DNA of 21,609 nucleotides. Origin: an uncultured Veillonella sp. Its GTDB lineage: Bacteria; Bacillota; Negativicutes; Veillonellales; Veillonellaceae. Of the stretch, positions 15,329-21,609 are shown piece by piece; the first letter of the stretch is position 1, and every line of letters starts with the position of its first letter. Under the pieces are notes generated by a model, which was given only the letters and a program-made list of their open reading frames with translations, had not been told where the DNA came from and searched no databases. Where the stretch lies: assembly GCF_934190855.1 (NCBI RefSeq), contig NZ_CAKPTN010000013.1:1-21609 (forward strand), read 5' to 3'. The translations under genes and the position numbers were made by a program.

Positions 15329-15904
15329 ATGGAACAAATCGTACTTGCTACAGGTAATAAAGGAAAGATTCGTGAATTTTCCGAGGCTTTTTCCCATTTA
15401 TCTATCGACTGTGTCCCGGTAAAAGAGGTCATTTCCATTGAGGAACCAGAGGAAACTGGTACAACCTTTATGGAAAATGCTCTTTTAAAAGCCCGCTATT
15501 ATGCAAAGGCAACAAATCGTCCATGCCTTGCTGACGACTCTGGCATCACTGTAGATGCTCTCAATGGGGCCCCAGGTGTGTATTCTGCTCGTTATGCAGG
15601 TCATCATGGCGATGATCAAGCTAATAATGAAAAATTGATTCGTGAGCTCCAGGGTAAAAGCGACCGTACCGGCCATTATGTGTGTGCTTTAGCCCTTGTA
15701 TATCCTGATGGTCGTGAAGTGACAGCAGAAGGCTATTGCGATGGCCTTGTCCAAGACGAGCCAAAAGGGGATAATGGCTTTGGCTATGACCCGTATTTCT
15801 ATGTGCCTGAGTTCAAGAAAACAATGGCTGAACTTAGCATCGAAGAAAAGGAAACAATTAGTCATCGTGGCCGTGCATTACGCGAATTAATTAACAAACT
15901 TTGA
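15329..15904 (+). CDS. rdgB: XTP/dITP diphosphatase (non-canonical purine NTPase)
   Basis: Ham1/RdgB family pyrophosphatase, 191 residues, that removes dITP, ITP and XTP from the nucleotide pool so that hypoxanthine and xanthine are not incorporated into DNA. Motifs: TGNKGK at residues 8-13, LADDSG at 67-72 with the catalytic Asp, GDNGFGYDPYF from 147 and SHRGRAL at 178-184. Length and motif order are normal. It directly follows rph. Confidence 0.96.
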   Translation: MEQIVLATGNKGKIREFSEAFSHLSIDCVPVKEVISIEEPEETGTTFMENALLKARYYAKATNRPCLADDSGITVDALNGAPGVYSARYAGHHGDDQANNEKLIRELQGKSDRTGHYVCALALVYPDGREVTAEGYCDGLVQDEPKGDNGFGYDPYFYVPEFKKTMAELSIEEKETISHRGRALRELINKL

Positions 15905-15911
15905 TATTTTC

Positions 15912-15950
15912 GAACTATATGGTATAGTTCATATAAATATGTAATATAAT
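15912..15950 (+). promoter_or_regulatory. Palindrome and -10 upstream of the phosphodiesterase gene
   Basis: GAACTATA-TGG-TATAGTTC (15912-15930) is a perfect 8-bp inverted repeat just after the rdgB stop. TATAAT at 15945-15950 is a plausible -10, and the dyad covers the region where its -35 would be. Transcription from it would start about 15957, only some 14 nt before the ATG. Confidence 0.55.
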
Positions 15951-15970
15951 AGTATTAGAGAACTTATAAA

Positions 15971-16468
15971 ATGAAACGAATTGGTATTTTAAGTGATACC
16001 CATGGGTATCTAGAGGATATTGACCTCGTCTTAGAGGCTACAGCAGATCAAGACATTGATATGTGGCTTCACGCCGGTGACTTTGGTGATGATGCTCGTT
16101 ACATGCAGGAACATACGGATATTCCTGTGTATGCCGTGCGTGGCAATAACGACCGTGTACAACCTCTTGAGCCGCGAGAACAGTTGATTCCCCTAGAGGA
16201 TACCTATATTTACATGACTCATGGTCATGAGGTATCATATTATAATCGTATACAAAAACTGATTGAGTTAGGAACTGATATGGGTGCGCGCCTTATCGTA
16301 TCTGGCCATAGCCATCATCATGGTGAGGTTCGTGTCCGTGATGCGGTATTTGTGAATCCTGGCAGTATTTCGTTGGCTCGTGACCGCTCCGGTGGTACCT
16401 TTGCCATCGTTACCTACGATAATGGTCAGTTTGATGTAGAGTTTGTGTATAAACAAGAAATTGTTTAG
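15971..16468 (+). CDS. YfcE/MJ0936-type metallophosphodiesterase
   Basis: Calcineurin-like phosphoesterase of 165 residues. All metal-binding motifs of the small YfcE/MJ0936 family are present in order: SDTHG (8-12), HAGD (34-37), GNND (58-61), THGHE (83-87) and GHSHH (112-116). Such enzymes cleave phosphodiesters with two metal ions; the natural substrate is not known for most. The GNND form replaces the frequent GNCD. The ribosome site is poor (AGAG about 11 bp upstream), so the start is less certain, but the ATG at 15971 matches the family N-terminus. In many Firmicutes this gene follows rph-rdgB. Confidence 0.92.
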   Translation: MKRIGILSDTHGYLEDIDLVLEATADQDIDMWLHAGDFGDDARYMQEHTDIPVYAVRGNNDRVQPLEPREQLIPLEDTYIYMTHGHEVSYYNRIQKLIELGTDMGARLIVSGHSHHHGEVRVRDAVFVNPGSISLARDRSGGTFAIVTYDNGQFDVEFVYKQEIV

Positions 16469-16476
16469 TTATATGG

Positions 16477-16512
16477 TGAAAGCTTATTCTGATACAGTTT
16501 GAAAAGCTTTCA
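16477..16512. other. Inverted repeat upstream of speD
   Basis: TGAAAGCTT (16477-16485) and AAGCTTTCA (16504-16512) are perfect 9-bp arms with an 18-nt loop, just after the phosphodiesterase stop. There is no T-tract on the plus strand (GAAAAATAG follows), so it is not an ordinary terminator. It could be an RNA hairpin in the speD leader or a binding site. Confidence 0.45.
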
Positions 16513-16554
16513 GAAAAATAGTAAGTCTATGCATGGAAAGGGTTATGACATATC

Positions 16555-17337
16555 ATGGATACACCAGTTAAAGCAAAGCCTAAAATGAAATTATATGGTT
16601 TTAATAATCTCACTAAGACATTGAGTTTTAATATTTATGATATTTGTTATACTCGTACGGAAGAAGAGAAAAAACAATACATTCAGTACATTGATGAAGT
16701 ATACAATGCAGATCGTTTAACAGCTATTTTAACAGAAGTAAGCCGTATTATCGGTGCTAACATCCTTAACGTAGCGAAACAAGACTATGATCCTCAAGGT
16801 GCGTCTGTAACGATTTTGATTTCTGAAGAGGAAATTGAAAAAGAAGATGTAGTCATGCATCTTGATAAATCTCACCTTACTGTACATACTTACCCTGAAA
16901 GCCATCCGCACAAAGGGATTAGCACGTTCCGTGCCGACATTGAAGTGTCTACATGCGGTCAGATTTCTCCGCTTAAAGCACTCAACTATTTGATTCAAAG
17001 CTTTGACTCCGATATCCTTACATTGGACTACCATGTACGTGGTTTTACTCGTGACGTATCTGGTAAGAAAATCTATATCGACCATCGCATCAATTCCATC
17101 CAAAACTACATCAATGCAAAAACTCGCAACATGTACAACATGATCGATGTAAATGTATATCAAGAAAATATTTTCCATACAAAAATGATGCTAAAAGAGT
17201 TCGATTTAGATAACTATCTCTTTGGTATTACTGAAGCTGAATTGAGTGATCGTGAAATTAAGCAAATTAAACAGCAATTAAAACAAGAAATGATGGAAAT
17301 ATTCTATGGTCGTAATTTACCATCTGTGAAAGCTTAA
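16555..17337 (+). CDS. speD: S-adenosylmethionine decarboxylase proenzyme (E. coli-type)
   Basis: Pyruvoyl-dependent enzyme that makes decarboxylated SAM, the aminopropyl donor for spermidine. At 260 residues it is the large E. coli-type SpeD rather than the small (about 120 residue) form common in Bacillus. The self-cleavage site is [14 protein letters not shown]: the bond Lys105-Ser106 is cut and Ser106 becomes the pyruvoyl group. Cys134 (STCGQISPL) matches the catalytic Cys. The chain therefore matures into a short beta (1-105) and a longer alpha subunit. The start ATG has GGAAAGGG 12 bp upstream, a rather long spacing. No speE follows; the spermidine synthase gene must be elsewhere. A terminator follows. 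Confidence 0.95.
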   Translation: MDTPVKAKPKMKLYGFNNLTKTLSFNIYDICYTRTEEEKKQYIQYIDEVYNADRLTAILTEVSRIIGANILNVAKQDYDPQGASVTILISEEEIEKEDVVMHLDKSHLTVHTYPESHPHKGISTFRADIEVSTCGQISPLKALNYLIQSFDSDILTLDYHVRGFTRDVSGKKIYIDHRINSIQNYINAKTRNMYNMIDVNVYQENIFHTKMMLKEFDLDNYLFGITEAELSDREIKQIKQQLKQEMMEIFYGRNLPSVKA

Positions 17338-17395
17338 TCATAAATTTGAAATATTTTTCAAAATCTATATATAGCAAAATACGAATATAATGCAT

Positions 17396-17430
17396 AAGTA
17401 GATAAGCCTTAGTTGGCTTATCTACTTTTT
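17396..17430 (+). terminator. Terminator after speD
   Basis: AAGTAGATAAGCC and GGCTTATCTACTT form a perfect 13-bp stem with a TTAGTT loop, running into TTTTTG. The flanking 17338-17604 gap otherwise holds only AT-rich DNA and the malic enzyme promoter. Confidence 0.93.
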
Positions 17431-17508
17431 GTTTTCTTATCATAATTATTGTTAACAGAGACTAATACCATTTAAATCTAAAAAAATCGATAATCATATC
17501 AAAAAAAC

Positions 17509-17537
17509 TTGTGTTGTTATTTATCATTTTGTATAAT
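17509..17537 (+). promoter_or_regulatory. Promoter of the malic enzyme gene
   Basis: TTGTGT (17509-17514), a 17-bp spacer and TATAAT (17532-17537) lie 67 bp before the ATG. The leader contains a small dyad GACTCT-AA-AGAGTC at 17564-17577. Confidence 0.65.
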
Positions 17538-17604
17538 ACAATTAGTTTATGGTATTAATTACCGACTCTAAAGAGTCCGAGTGTTTCCACAAAGGAGAAT
17601 TATT

Positions 17605-18810
17605 ATGGACGTACGTGAATTAGCAGTACAGAAAAAACGTGAATTGAAAGGTTTCCTCACTGTAGGGACTAAATATGAATTGAAAGACGCTCATGACTTG
17701 TCTGTAGCTTACACTCCAGGTGTAGCTGAGCCATGCTTGCGTATTAAAGATAACGAAGCTGAATCCTTCGAATTAACATGCCGTTCCAATATGGTTGCCG
17801 TAGTTTCCGACGGTACTCGTGTACTTGGTCTTGGTGATATCGGCGCTGCAGCAGCATTGCCTGTAATGGAAGGTAAATCCTTATTGTTCAAAAAATTCGG
17901 CGATGTAGACTGCATTCCATTGGTTGTAGATACTAAAGATGCTGATACTTTGATCAACACTGTAAAATTATTGCAAAAAAACTTTGCTGGTATTAACTTG
18001 GAAGACATTTCTTCTCCTAAATGCTACGATATCGAAAATCGCTTGAAAGAAGAATTGGAAATTCCTGTATTCCATGATGACCAACATGGTACTGCAATCG
18101 CATGTTTAGCTGGTGTAAAAGGCGCTCTTCGTTTAGTTAAAAAAGATTTAGCGACTGCTAAAATCATCGTAAACGGTGCTGGTGCAGCTGGTGCGAACAT
18201 TGCTCGCTTGTTATACCTTGCAGGCGCTCGTGATATTACATTGTTAGTATCCTCTGGCGTATTGCACAAAGATTACAAACGTCTTGACTCCTTGCAATCT
18301 GAGTTAATCGACTTGCTTAAACTTGAAGAAAAACATGGTGACTTGGCTGAAAATGCTAAAGGCGCTGACATTCTTCTTGGCGTATCCGCAGCAGGCGTAT
18401 TCACAAAAGAAATTTTGGAAAACTTAGCTGACGATGCAATCGTATTCGCAATGGCTAACCCTAACCCAGAAGCTACATATGCAGATATGAAAGCTGCTGG
18501 TATCCGCGTTGCTGGTACAGGTCGTTCCGACGCTCCTAACCAAATCAACAACGTAGCGGTATTCCCTGGCGTATTCCGCGGTGCTATCGACGTACGTGCG
18601 TCTCAAATCACTGATGAAATGAAATTAGCTGCTGCTGATGCTTTGGCTAACTTGATTCCTGACAGCGAATTGAACGAAGAAAACGTAATGCCATCCGTAT
18701 TCGATCCTCGTGTAGCTCCAGCTGTTGCTAAAGCAGTTGCTGAAGTTGCTGTAAAACAAGGTATCGCTAAGAACCCTGGCGTAGTAGAAGACGGTAGCTA
18801 CGAAGGTTAA
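17605..18810 (+). CDS. NAD(P)-dependent malic enzyme
   Basis: Oxidative decarboxylation of malate to pyruvate (or the reverse), 401 residues, the short bacterial form without a phosphotransacetylase domain. Motifs: YTPGVAEPC with catalytic Tyr36, GLGDIGAAAALPVMEGK with Lys91, the metal site Glu133/Asp134 (LEDISSP) and Asp159 (FHDDQHGTAI), Rossmann loop GAGAAG at 191-196, and SDAPNQINNVAVFPGVFRGA. A GTG at 17581 is in frame, but the ATG at 17605 has AAAGGAG at the right distance and fits the family start. Codon choice is very uniform (GCT/GCA, GTA, CGT), as in highly expressed genes. In a lactate-fermenting Veillonella it would link pyruvate with the malate-to-propionate branch. Cofactor preference is not certain. 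Confidence 0.93.
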   Translation: MDVRELAVQKKRELKGFLTVGTKYELKDAHDLSVAYTPGVAEPCLRIKDNEAESFELTCRSNMVAVVSDGTRVLGLGDIGAAAALPVMEGKSLLFKKFGDVDCIPLVVDTKDADTLINTVKLLQKNFAGINLEDISSPKCYDIENRLKEELEIPVFHDDQHGTAIACLAGVKGALRLVKKDLATAKIIVNGAGAAGANIARLLYLAGARDITLLVSSGVLHKDYKRLDSLQSELIDLLKLEEKHGDLAENAKGADILLGVSAAGVFTKEILENLADDAIVFAMANPNPEATYADMKAAGIRVAGTGRSDAPNQINNVAVFPGVFRGAIDVRASQITDEMKLAAADALANLIPDSELNEENVMPSVFDPRVAPAVAKAVAEVAVKQGIAKNPGVVEDGSYEG

Positions 18811-18864
18811 TCTATTTGCTGTTAAAGCATTAGCATAACCATAAAATAACTATAGAACAATATG

Positions 18865-18893
18865 ACATGCACCTCGAAAGAGGTGCATGTTTT
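18865..18893 (+). terminator. Terminator after the malic enzyme gene
   Basis: ACATGCACCTC and GAGGTGCATGT form a perfect 11-bp stem closed by a GAAA tetraloop, followed by TTT. Confidence 0.92.
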
Positions 18894-18943
18894 GTATATA
18901 GATGAATAAAATTTAAAAAATTAATGAAGTTGTAAAAAAGTAC

Positions 18944-18972
18944 TTGTCACTATTTGGTATCGATGATATAAT
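18944..18972 (+). promoter_or_regulatory. tRNA operon promoter P1
   Basis: TTGTCA (18944-18949), 17-bp spacer, TATAAT (18967-18972). Its transcript would have a leader of about 95 nt with alternating ACTC and GAGT segments (18993-19022). Confidence 0.8.
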
Positions 18973-19027
18973 TATTTTCGTTGCAGAGCGATACTCGAAA
19001 GAGTAGAAAACTCAGCAAGAGTAGTGG

Positions 19028-19056
19028 TTGACATCAACTACCGGGTTTGCTATAAT
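19028..19056 (+). promoter_or_regulatory. tRNA operon promoter P2 (full consensus)
   Basis: TTGACA (19028-19033), 17-bp spacer, TATAAT (19051-19056): both hexamers match the housekeeping sigma consensus perfectly. The start point would be about 10 bp before tRNA-Pro. Confidence 0.92.
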
Positions 19057-19073
19057 AGCAAAGTAATTAATGA

Positions 19074-19150
19074 CGGGGCATAGCGCAGTTTGGTAGCGCA
19101 CCTGGCTTGGGACCAGGGGGTCGCAGGTTCGAATCCTGCTGCTCCGACCA
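19074..19150 (+). tRNA. tRNA-Pro (anticodon TGG)
   Basis: A 77-nt cloverleaf including an encoded CCA end. The acceptor CGGGGCA pairs with TGCTCCG (one G-U), the anticodon stem is CCTGG/CCAGG around loop CTTGGGA, and the T-arm has GGTTCGAATCC. The anticodon TGG reads proline codons. Confidence 0.96.
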
Positions 19151-19161
19151 TTTTTTTATTT

Positions 19162-19235
19162 GCGGGTGTAGCTCAATGGTAGAGCCCCAGCCTTCCAAGC
19201 TGGTCGCGAGGGTTCGATTCCCTTCACCCGCTCCA
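19162..19235 (+). tRNA. tRNA-Gly (anticodon TCC)
   Basis: A 74-nt cloverleaf with encoded CCA. The acceptor GCGGGTG pairs perfectly with CACCCGC, and the anticodon arm is CCAGC-CTTCCAA-GCTGG. It lies 11 bp after tRNA-Pro and shares its transcript; a T-rich run follows it. Confidence 0.96.
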
Positions 19236-19269
19236 TTTTTTTTTGCCTTTTTTAGGGTAAAACGTCATA

Positions 19270-19298
19270 TTGACGATATATACTACATAATTTATACT
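19270..19298 (+). promoter_or_regulatory. Candidate promoter of tRNA-Arg
   Basis: TTGACG (19270-19275), 17-bp spacer, TATACT (19293-19298). A TATAAT at 19298-19303 is also present but at 22-bp spacing. A dyad CGTCA-TAT-TGACG (19263-19275) covers the -35. Confidence 0.6.
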
Positions 19299-19332
19299 AT
19301 AATAGATAATTACATATATAGGTAATCCACAT

Positions 19333-19409
<77 letters not shown>

Positions 19410-19416
19410 AAGAAAT

Positions 19417-19450
19417 AAGCGGATAGTTCGTAATGAGCTATCCGCTTTTT
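19417..19450. terminator. Shared terminator between tRNA-Arg and the doc gene
   Basis: AAGCGGATAG and CTATCCGCTT form a 10-bp stem with an 11-nt loop and TTTTT on the plus side. It lies between converging genes; on the minus strand the stem is followed by TTATTTCTTT, so it may stop both. Confidence 0.85.
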
Positions 19451-19868
19451 ATTTTTCTGAGAACGATAGTTGCTCTATTTCAATTGTATTATGTTGTAAC
19501 CATTTTGATAATTCTGTATTATGCATTCTTCCTGCAGCTACATTAATAATCAAATTTTCAACGTCTTGTTGTGTAGCGGTAATATCATATCCATTAATGA
19601 TTAAATACACATACATACTGTGGAGAGCAGTTCGTTTATTACCATCTGTAAAGGGATGATTATTGGCAATGCCATAACATAATTGTGCCGCTTTATCGTA
19701 GATAGATGGATATAAGTCATTACCCATAAAGGTTTGAAAAGGGGCATTTACTGCTGAGGCTAATAAGCTTTTGTCACGGATACCTGATGAAAGGATAAAT
19801 GCCTCTTCTAACTGTGTATGGAGTTCACAGATGTCTTGTACGGTAAATTGAATGTTAGGTGTACTCAT
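19449..19868 (-). CDS. doc: Doc/Fic-type toxin (death-on-curing family)
   Basis: Type II toxin of 139 residues. The Fic-fold active-site motif is HPFTDGNKRT (residues 71-80). The N-K-R ending is the Doc form, as in P1 Doc, which phosphorylates EF-Tu; true AMP-transferring Fic proteins have N-G-R. Flanking features also fit Doc: IRDKSLLASAV, then YDKAAQLCYGIANN before the motif. All key residues (His71, Phe73, Asp75, Asn77, Lys78, Arg79) are present, so it looks active. Its ATG overlaps the stop of a small upstream gene by 4 bp (ATGA), the usual antitoxin-toxin arrangement. It is convergent with the tRNA-Arg gene. Confidence 0.9.
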   Translation of the reverse strand: MSTPNIQFTVQDICELHTQLEEAFILSSGIRDKSLLASAVNAPFQTFMGNDLYPSIYDKAAQLCYGIANNHPFTDGNKRTALHSMYVYLIINGYDITATQQDVENLIINVAAGRMHNTELSKWLQHNTIEIEQLSFSEK

Positions 19869-20026
19869 TTATTCTCCAATGCTTTATATAGGTCATAATT
19901 ACGTTTTAATACTTGTTGCGAGATATCTTTTATCTGCTTTTTTAGCTCTTTATTAGTATCACTGGTTATGATAGAGGATTCGTGGTTCGTTTTGTGATTG
20001 GTAATTTTCGAATCTTTTGACATCAT
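19865..20026 (-). CDS. Putative antitoxin of the Doc toxin (53 residues)
   Basis: A short gene on the minus strand directly before doc. It begins with ATG-ATG at 20026 and has AAGGAG 8 bp upstream; the stop TGA overlaps the doc start by 4 bp. The protein is Lys/Asn-rich; the first about 25 residues are polar (MMSKDSKITNHK...), and the last half is a likely helix (ELKKQIKDISQQVLKRNYDL). Phd-type antitoxins inhibit Doc with such a C-terminal helix, but this protein is shorter than Phd (73 residues) and I see no Phd DNA-binding fold in it. Its role is inferred from position, size and helix. It is the kind of gene that automatic callers miss. Confidence 0.75.
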   Translation of the reverse strand: MMSKDSKITNHKTNHESSIITSDTNKELKKQIKDISQQVLKRNYDLYKALENK

Positions 20027-20038
20027 AGGTTAAACTCC

Positions 20039-20079
20039 TTTACTATATTTTTGACTTTTCTATTTACTATATATTTGAC
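20039..20079 (-). repeat. Tandem direct repeat in the antitoxin leader
   Basis: On the minus strand GTCAAATATATAGTAAA (20079-20063) and GTCAAAAATATAGTAAA (20055-20039) differ at one base and are 24 bp apart. Each begins with an RGTCAAA heptamer (20080-20074 and 20056-20050). They lie between the predicted start point of the antitoxin transcript and its ribosome site, where a repressor would block elongation or initiation. Confidence 0.75.
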
Positions 20080-20089
20080 CTTTATATCT

Positions 20090-20119
20090 ATTATATAGGG
20101 AATAAATCAATATAAACAA
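20090..20119 (-). promoter_or_regulatory. Candidate promoter of the antitoxin-doc operon
   Basis: On the minus strand TTGTTT (20119-20114), an 18-bp spacer and TATAAT (20095-20090). Transcription would start about 20083, directly before the RGTCAAA repeats. Confidence 0.6.
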
Positions 20120-20210
20120 TCTGATTTATAATAAAAAACTCAAAAGTTCAAAGTTAATTGTCTCTTGTAAACCCAGTATTTATCTATATTCTTGCGACGT
20201 AAATTGAATT

Positions 20211-20270
20211 GGTCAAATAAAAAGTCAAAAAAGTCAAAAAATTTTACTTTGACCTATTGACTTTTTGACT
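20211..20270. promoter_or_regulatory. CtsR-like operator array upstream of clpL
   Basis: Within 60 bp there are three plus-strand RGTCAAA heptamers (20211-20217, 20223-20229, 20232-20238) and, inverted, TTTGACC (20248-20254), ATTGACT (20256-20262, one mismatch) and TTTGACT (20264-20270). A seventh, AGTCAAA, is at 20343-20349 in the leader. RGTCAAA is the CtsR half-site of Gram-positive clp genes; the known operator has tandem sites 3 bp apart, whereas the spacings here are 5, 2, 1 and 1 bp. The stretch 20101-20210 holds only the minus-strand promoter and otherwise nothing I recognise. Confidence 0.65.
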
Positions 20271-20288
20271 TAATGAGTTTATTATAAT
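20257..20288 (+). promoter_or_regulatory. clpL: Candidate clpL promoter
   Basis: TTGACT (20257-20262), 17-bp spacer, TATTAT (20280-20285). A better -10, TATAAT, overlaps at 20283-20288 but lies 20 bp from that -35. The -35 is itself inside the heptamer array, so a bound repressor would exclude polymerase. The leader is about 90 nt. Confidence 0.55.
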
Positions 20289-20385
20289 GACATAAGGTTG
20301 AAGAAACCTAGAAATAAAGCAAGAAATTAAACAGACTTAAAAAGTCAAACTTATATACTTGTAGTTAAAAAGTGAGGTAATTAAT

Positions 20386-21609
20386 ATGAACAACAACTTC
20401 AATAACTTTGGTAGCGATTTTGGTAGCATGAACGACTTGTTCAATCAATTGATGGGTAACATGGGTGGTTATTCCACAGAAAACCGTCGTTATAAAATTA
20501 ATGGTCGTGAAGTAACTCCTGAGGAGTTTGCTTACTACCGTCAAACTGGTCGTTTACCATCTAATGAAGAAATGCAAGCTGCTCAAGCTGCACAACAAGG
20601 TAAAATTAAACAAGATGGTATCCTTGCTCGTTTAGGTACTAACTTGACTGACCAAGCTCGTGACGGTAAACTCGATCCTGTAATTGGTCGTAATAAAGAA
20701 ATTCAAGAAACAGCAGAAATCTTAGCACGTCGTACTAAAAACAATCCAGTACTCGTAGGTGATGCTGGTGTAGGTAAAACTGCTGTAGTAGAAGGCTTGG
20801 CACAAGCTATTGTAAATGGCGATGTACCAGCTGCTATTAGAAATAAAGAAATCATTTCCATCGATATTTCTGGCTTAGAAGCAGGTACTCAATACCGTGG
20901 TTCTTTCGAAGAAAATATTCAAAACCTTATTAAAGAGGTAAAAGCCGCTGGCAATATTATCTTGTTCTTCGACGAAATCCACCAAATCTTAGGTGCTGGT
21001 TCCACTGGTGATGGTCAAGGCTCCAAAGGTTTAGCAGATATCTTGAAACCTGCTCTTTCTCGTGGTGATTTATCCGTAATCGGTGCTACAACACAAGATG
21101 AATACCGTAATACAATCATGAAAAACGCTGCATTGGCTCGTCGTTTCAATGAAGTAAAAGTAAACGCACCATCTGCAGAGGATACTTTCAAAATCTTGCA
21201 AGGTATTCGTCCATTGTACGAAGCACATCATAATATTGAATTACCTGACGCTGTTTTGAAAGCAGCGGTAGATTATTCCGTACAATACATTCCTCAACGT
21301 AGCTTGCCAGATAAAGCAATCGACTTGATCGATGTAACTGCAGCTCACTTGGCATCTCAACATCCTGTAACTGATATTAAAACATTAGAAGCAGATATTG
21401 CAGAAGCAAAAGCAAAACAAGAGGAATATGCTCAAAAAGAAGATTATGAATCCGCTATTAACGAAAAAATGCGTATTCAAAAATTACAAGCAGAGCTTGA
21501 TAACCATACAGAAAACCAAAAAGTAGTAGCTCAAGTGAATGACGTAGCTGAAGCCGTTGAAAGAATGACCGGTATTCCTGTATCTCAAATGGGCGCGTCT
21601 GATATTGAA
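20386..21609 (+). CDS. clpL: ClpL-type AAA+ chaperone, 5' part (cut by window end)
   Basis: The first 408 residues of a Clp/Hsp100 ATPase; the frame is open to the last base. The N-terminus is not a ClpN domain but a short Asn/Gly/Phe-rich segment ([15 protein letters not shown], then [24 protein letters not shown]), which is the signature I know from ClpL of lactobacilli and streptococci. AAA-1 follows: Walker A GDAGVGKT (125-132), pore-loop Tyr170 in TQYRGSF, Walker B ending DE (196-197) and an Arg-rich [12 protein letters not shown] coiled-coil middle domain starts near 370. ClpL works as a heat- and stress-protective disaggregase without ClpP. Start: ATG with GTGAGGT 8 bp upstream. ClpE or ClpC are less likely since zinc-finger and ClpN domains are absent. 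Confidence 0.9.
   Translation, partial: MNNNFNNFGSDFGSMNDLFNQLMGNMGGYSTENRRYKINGREVTPEEFAYYRQTGRLPSNEEMQAAQAAQQGKIKQDGILARLGTNLTDQARDGKLDPVIGRNKEIQETAEILARRTKNNPVLVGDAGVGKTAVVEGLAQAIVNGDVPAAIRNKEIISIDISGLEAGTQYRGSFEENIQNLIKEVKAAGNIILFFDEIHQILGAGSTGDGQGSKGLADILKPALSRGDLSVIGATTQDEYRNTIMKNAALARRFNEVKVNAPSAEDTFKILQGIRPLYEAHHNIELPDAVLKAAVDYSVQYIPQRSLPDKAIDLIDVTAAHLASQHPVTDIKTLEADIAEAKAKQEEYAQKEDYESAINEKMRIQKLQAELDNHTENQKVVAQVNDVAEAVERMTGIPVSQMGASDIE

Noticed and set aside
16545..16571. An 8-codon upstream frame (ATG ACA TAT ... TAA) overlapping the speD start, recalling the eukaryotic uORF of SAM decarboxylase genes
   Set aside because: The GGAAAGGG lies only 2 bp from this ATG, too close for initiation, and such short frames are frequent by chance. 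No conservation can be seen.
17386..17391. TATAAT just before the speD terminator as a promoter
   Set aside because: There is no -35 partner and the transcript would end within about 30 nt; likely chance in AT-rich DNA.

Overview
The window looks like chromosomal DNA of a Veillonella-type Negativicute (diderm Firmicute): AT-rich, with codon use favouring A/T endings, strong AGGAGG-type ribosome sites, a large E. coli-type SpeD, a highly codon-biased malic enzyme and gene families common in that group. The genus is inferred from protein resemblance remembered, not from a search.

Layout. Positions 1-2568: the 3' end of a DUF4127 gene with an Ala/Pro-rich tail, then a membrane acyltransferase and a strong terminator. 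Positions 2586-7225: a run of same-strand genes, dat (D-amino acid aminotransferase), metN-metI (methionine ABC importer without metQ), a YerC/TrpR-like regulator, a TSUP transporter and an SDR oxidoreductase. Positions 7308-8632: a two-gene unit of a DUF697-like membrane protein with a long amphipathic-repeat tail plus a DUF1232 protein. Positions 8632-11168: a well-defined operon (consensus promoter, palindrome over the -10, terminator) with a YbgC-type thioesterase, a divergent MurI-type racemase, an unknown membrane-anchored protein and a CofE-like ligase. Positions 11190-14370: overlapping genes for a lone HyuA-type hydantoinase/oxoprolinase and an HDAC-family amidohydrolase. Positions 14499-17430: rph and rdgB (RNA and nucleotide-pool maintenance), a YfcE-type phosphodiesterase and speD. 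Positions 17509-18893: malic enzyme with its own promoter and terminator. Positions 18944-19450: three tRNA genes (Pro-TGG, Gly-TCC, Arg-TCT) with three recognisable promoters.

The right end, from about 19410, is the accessory-looking part. A minus-strand Doc/Fic-type toxin gene is preceded by a 53-codon antitoxin gene that overlaps it by 4 bp. Divergent from this pair, across a 359-bp AT-rich gap, begins clpL, a ClpL-type AAA+ chaperone typical of lactobacilli and streptococci and cut by the window end. The gap is filled with RGTCAAA heptamers, the half-site recognised by the stress repressor CtsR in Gram-positives, on both sides. In the toxin-antitoxin leader they form part of a 24-bp-period direct repeat. 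The most interesting proposal here is that the chaperone gene and the toxin-antitoxin module share one repressor and were acquired together from a Lactobacillales-like source.

The rest is mostly housekeeping metabolism. Several small palindromes placed on or beside promoters (2586-2607, 7291-7304, 8653-8672, 15912-15930) and a triple repeat at 14382-14443 are unexplained candidate regulator sites.
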